From positions 1 to 64,000 of the forward strand of contig LUCM01006095.1 of NCBI GenBank assembly GCA_008360955.1: a stretch of DNA of 64,000 bases. The letters are read 5' to 3'. The DNA is from Fasciolopsis buskii (lineage: Eukaryota; Platyhelminthes; Trematoda; Plagiorchiida; Fasciolidae). Positions 59,291 to 64,000 of this stretch are shown piece by piece (the stretch's first letter is position 1; each line of letters begins with the position of its first letter). Position numbers and translations under genes: made by a program. The notes under the pieces are model-generated. The model was not told the DNA's origin. It made no database searches and was given only the letters and a program-made list of their open reading frames with translations.

Positions 59291-60720
59291 GATTACTCCA
59301 TATCTGGCTATTCTTTGTGTGATTCTCAAATTATCTAATCATTCACTCACTCTCCTAACTATTCAAAGGAGATTCTAGTGAGAATCTTGTATGGGAGTAC
59401 ACAGGCATAAGGATGGTTGGGCAGCAGAGTACCAAGTACGCATATCTGATGAGCAGGAATAACCGCGAAAACCCGTCGTTTGCTTCCGAGAAAATTTCAT
59501 TCAACCATCCCCATCCAAAACATAACTCTGATTTCATCAAACAGTCTAGAAAACTAAGCACATTAGAAATGTGTTACATTTTACTGACAGGTAACTGCCT
59601 TAAATCAAGATGCAGAATACACAAAAGACCTTTCATCTCGTAGTCCTACTACAAAAAAAATTCCAAAACATTTTAACGAATACAAAACACCGATCAATAT
59701 CATTCATAATGAGCCAATTACGTGTGATTTTTAAGGCAGACTCGAAGTTGGTATGAGCGAGAACGAGAAGTTGAGAGCCTGCTTTAATCTTAGGGCATAC
59801 GGATAATCAAAGATAATCAGTTGTTTAACTGACGAAAGTGTAGGATGTATTACTGTTCATATAAAAACAGCACGAAAAACTGTGCAATCCTTTCATGGTA
59901 CAGTTTGGATAGGAGGAAAAATCAGACGAAATCATGTAAACCTAGTGTTAGCGATTTTCATCCTTAATTTTACTCCAATTCTGCTTATTTTTTGGGTACA
60001 TTTGTACGCAGTGTGACAGAATGAGAGGAAGTTTAGATCGTATGCTCGATCCTACGCCTACATGATCAGGGTTCTCCTAGGAACCTCAAGCTTACTGAAT
60101 CAGACAAAGACCTTCTGTCCTGTGATGAAAGTTGCTGTGTTTAGTTAAATGTTTCTATCCAATACTTTATGCCCTGGGAATTGTCTTCTTTGAAGTTTCT
60201 CTACCTTGGATAGAAAAGTCGTAATCCAATGGAGGATCCTATCTAAAAATAAACATTTCATGCACAAGCACGAGCACGTTGAAGTTTTGTGTGCGAGTTT
60301 TTCTTTGTTTTCTCGAAATTTCCCAAATTTGATACCCTTATGGTTTGAAAAATTTCTCCCAACAGTCGCGTGGTATTTCGCATTTCTTACATCAAAACCT
60401 GTGGAACAATTATTTTGTGAATTACTTGGACATGGTTCTGATTATCTCCATTTTTCTATTAAGAATGAAGTTCTTTCGCTGCCGTGAAAAGCAAAATTTG
60501 CACAGATGACCTGACTGGGGTTAGGTGTTCCCAACGCTTGCTTGATTGGGGACATTTTACCAGAGCTTTGTCTGGACGGTGAACAAGAAGCCGGAAAGCA
60601 TTCGTACCCCTTATAACCTCCAGTTTTCTGGCCCTATTAGCCGGTACACATAATTAGCAATTGGGTTAAAATTCTTTCTCCAGTGGCTTCATAAACCGAC
60701 TTTGCCTTGTACGAGTGAAT
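59291..60720. other. no recognised gene
   Basis: No domain or repeat copy recognised. Confidence 0.4.
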
Positions 60721-60723
60721 CAC

Positions 60724-60747
60724 TGTGTGTGTGTGTGTGTGTGTGTG
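60724..60747. repeat. (TG)12 microsatellite
   Basis: Twelve perfect TG units. Confidence 0.95.
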
Positions 60748-63700
60748 CACGTCAGTATAACCCATAGACTGAAACCTGATTAAACGTTCCCATAACATGG
60801 CAACACGTGAATAGCAAACATTTCATCAATTTTCTTCACATAAATCAGTGCTCAAGACCAGGTGTTTTGTGTAGTCTGCGTTGTAAATTGTTACTTTCTT
60901 ATTTCTATAACAAATAGCCAGTGTCTCGGAATTCCCTATGGAGAAAATGCAGGAATTCAGCACCAGTCTTGCCAATTAGTCTTTGCGGTAATCCCTTTAT
61001 ATCGTCAAACTCACAGAAGCCCACTCACTCGCGAATAACGGTTTAAAATCCTGCATTGTGAGTAATATCTGTGACATCGATTACCTGAAACAGCAATACC
61101 GTCCGATCCTGCCGGCAGTAATCAAATTCATTTACTAATTCAACCGAATACGATAATCTGCCACTGGAAAATAATGCGGGTGACCAGGGGTGTGTGACTT
61201 TTTTACCGGTTCACGTATTATTGGTCCTTGATAAAGAGATTTCTAATTGTACCAATAAACCAACATGTACGTAACCTGGTTACATTAGCTGCATTGCCAA
61301 AATCAAGTATCACTGGAAGCTGATCAATTTTGCCAAAAAACCCCCTGTTTTAGAAACTGTTTTCAGGCACATTGTACCATCGAAGATCCACATGTTGAGT
61401 GTTCTGATCATTCTGGACAAAAGTACGACTTTTCGTACAAATTAACTTTTTGTAATGCGAATCCTCCGTCGTAGTAAAGTGAACTACCAAAAGATGGTGC
61501 ATTTTATCCTTCCGGGAAGTGTATTGCTCCCACAGCCGTGAATTTACTAGACCGGGCAAATCCACCTATTGTTTCCGATTAAATTTGACTCAGACAGGGT
61601 AGGGGGGCAAAATGCGGATAGATTTTTGATTGAGAATGTGCATGCTTTTATCTGGAGCAACAAGATACATTCCTGAGCGTTTTTGGAAACTTTCTTCAAA
61701 CGATTTTCCATTTTTTGGTTATTTGGTAATCACCATTTTTCCTAAGGCACCAAGAATTGAAACCAAGTGGTATGAAAGTTTCCGAAACCGTTTCACGTAC
61801 TTTGAATAGAAAGATGTTTGGGGTATTTCCCGAAACCTCCGAGATGGCACTGATCGTTATGTTCACCGGTCGTGCAGAATGGTGCTATTAAATATGCTTT
61901 TCCATGATTCACCAAGCGAATGTCGGGACAAATTGCAGTGCTGAAGGTCTTAGAACCTTCTCTTTTTCCGTTTAAACAACTACTGATGCTGGTCACAAGT
62001 GGGTTGATTTTTAACTATCCACGTGAATACATACTTCAACGTTTTGCTGAGTAAGGGACAAAGAATCGTCTATCAAAAGTATTTTGAAATTACGTGTTCT
62101 TCATACCAGTAAAAAAGGCGGTCATCATGTTTGTGACTGCATTTGACACAATGTTAAGTGGCACGATTTATCGATTATCTTAAAATTTAATCATTTAGGC
62201 ATTTTATCTACCCCTGATTCCGCGAAATCTCTTCCTCAAACGTCGCATTGAAATTGTCTATTGCTGGACAGAAAAGAACCGCAACTGTTTTTTTACTGAA
62301 TGTCCGGATCATTTAGTGATTCGTTGGCCTTCACCTAATTACATCGCAAAGTGGAAACAATAAAAATTACTCGCTTTTATCAGTCGCATCAGTCGCAACA
62401 AATATTTGTTTCTTTTTATTAGTGAGCAAAATACGATTAACTCTTCCAGTTTGTATTCATTATGGCCTCGATTTACATTGTACCGCATCAGTCGATTTGT
62501 CTAAATATCAAAAGATCAATTAGAACGTGAGGATTTATCCCAAAACCTTTGTGAAGCCTAAATTTCTACGTTGCATTCGAGAAGTTTGATGACATTCGTG
62601 CACAATCTATAGACTGGTTGTCCTTGTTGAGAATTATCCACAATGCAGATCGGTGAAACTGCAGCTGGAATTGGGAATTGCGTTCATAATATTCCCGCTG
62701 CACTGCGAGTTGACCTAAATGGCACATGTGACGCACAAAGGTTCATTTCGGGTTCCGGTATCTTCTCGAATAAGATAAAATGACGTTTATTGACAGAGTT
62801 AAAAATGGTAGGCTGATGTTCGGTGGCCTAAGGAATAATGGCGAACAAAGTATCGGACACATCTGCTTTTGTTGTGTTCGCAATGTTTATTTCTTTAGAA
62901 CACTCTCTCACATAACTTTTGAATGGATTCATTACAGTGGCAGATTTTCTTGATAGACTAATACCGGTGCCCAGAAATGAGTCGTGCATCACACTGTTTC
63001 CTCAAAACATTTTCGATTTGGTGACCGGACTTGCCTGTCTGAATTGGCCTGCTTGATTGTAAAAAAACATTCAATACACGCGTTCGGCATACCTGGATCT
63101 TGAAAGCACACGGTAATTTTACCTTGGTTTGTTAGTATCGTGGGCTGACATAGTCGACATTCCATCAATAGTGAACCATAGCCAAACTTTATTCGAAATA
63201 ATTTCAGCAGGCTGCGTAATCAATTTTTTGGTTGATATCCAGAAATGTAAATGAATTTGAGCCTGGAGCAAACTAACAAACAAAGCAATGCTGATTCAAA
63301 ATCCGTTTGTCTTGTTTAATGCACATTCCGGAAATCGGACAGACCACGGAGCACAAAAGAACACGCTGACTCACGAAAATCTAATGCAGACTCCAGTGAA
63401 AAATTGTAGACATATTACTGCGTGGAACAACAGTAATCCAGCTTGACTAATCACAACCCGAAGTTCCTTAACAGGCTTTTATCAGAGCAACCTGTCAACT
63501 ACTTGGCGGATTTTGTTTTTCCATCTGCAAGACTTTTAAGTTTGCGGCAGTAGTAGTTTACCGTGTTTTTCCAAACCTAGGCCATAAATCATAAACACTT
63601 CAAGTCGCCTTAGCCCTAACTGGTTGAGAATGCCCGAATGCGACGAAGAATTAAAATTATTTCGAATGAAGCTAAAATGATCTGTCAGATCAAGGTTAAG

Positions 63701-64000
63701 TCTACGTACAAGCAGGATATGTTCGAAATATTTTATCTGGGGTTTGACATCTATTTTACACTGAAATATTATCGTCGACAAAATGGGAGAACGTGGGTGC
63801 ATCCAAAAGTTTGGAAGTTAGACTGTATTCTACTGACTACAAGGCGTTCCTCATACACCAATTACTGATGTTAATAAAATAGACAAACAAAGTTACGTGA
63901 TTACGTCAGCGGTACTGGGTGAACATTTTAGTTGAAAATTAACAATTAAACAATAAAACGTATTCTGTCAAATTTGAAACACTTTTTGCTTTTGAAATGA
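60748..64000. other. no recognised gene
   Basis: AT-rich, only short open frames (61350-61565 and 61793-61996 minus; 63536-63868 on both strands) without family motifs. Confidence 0.4.

Noticed and set aside
1..64000. Bacterial-type features: operons, Shine-Dalgarno sites, CRISPR arrays, toxin-antitoxin pairs, rRNA
   Set aside because: No regularly spaced repeats, long adjacent genes or rRNA signatures are present; the retroelements and splice signals are eukaryotic.

Overview
The window reads as eukaryotic, AT-rich, intron- and repeat-dominated nuclear DNA, most likely from a parasitic flatworm. I favour a trematode over a cestode, but the species cannot be fixed from this sequence. No long uninterrupted gene is present: the longest open frame is only about 180 codons and looks like chance. 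The taxonomic signal comes from the transposon types: a Ty3/gypsy element with flatworm-like gag and pol, a BEL/Pao-like element, CR1-like and RTE-like LINE pieces, a Penelope-like element with a GIY-YIG endonuclease, and tRNA-headed SINEs.

Layout. 1-1.9 kb is a decayed Ty3/gypsy element on the minus strand, cut by the left edge. About 2.0-3.3 kb is a decayed BEL/Pao-like element on the same strand. 7.5-7.95 kb (-) is a CR1-like LINE 3' end; 10.2-10.7 kb (+) is an RTE-like LINE 3' end; 11.8-12.5 kb (+) is a CR1-like reverse transcriptase tail. 16.5-16.6 kb is a tRNA-derived SINE, followed at 16.8-18.2 kb (-) by the Penelope-like element, whose RT has lost its catalytic core. Four copies of a short inverted-repeat family carrying a hammerhead-ribozyme-like hairpin lie at 12.7, 45.8, 52.0 and 59.2 kb. 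More SINE or tRNA-like pieces lie at 35.3, 43.2 and 44.0 kb.

Possible host genes. I see no domain I can name, but several short open segments lie between good splice signals with compatible phases, all on the plus strand: a signal-peptide first exon at 25.27 kb followed by a 15-nt exon (micro-exon-gene style); coding-like segments at 41.27-41.80 kb; a second signal-peptide start at 42.41 kb with three further exons to 44.55 kb; a chain of seven to eight exons at 46.09-50.13 kb; and a terminal-type exon at 58.72 kb. These are ab initio readings by eye and need transcript support. The rest appears to be introns or intergenic DNA with unrecognised old repeats.

The best candidates for something not previously described are the hairpin-bearing inverted-repeat family, the near-perfect 24-bp foldback at 49.31 kb inside a predicted intron, and the micro-exon-style secreted genes at 25.3 and 42.4 kb.
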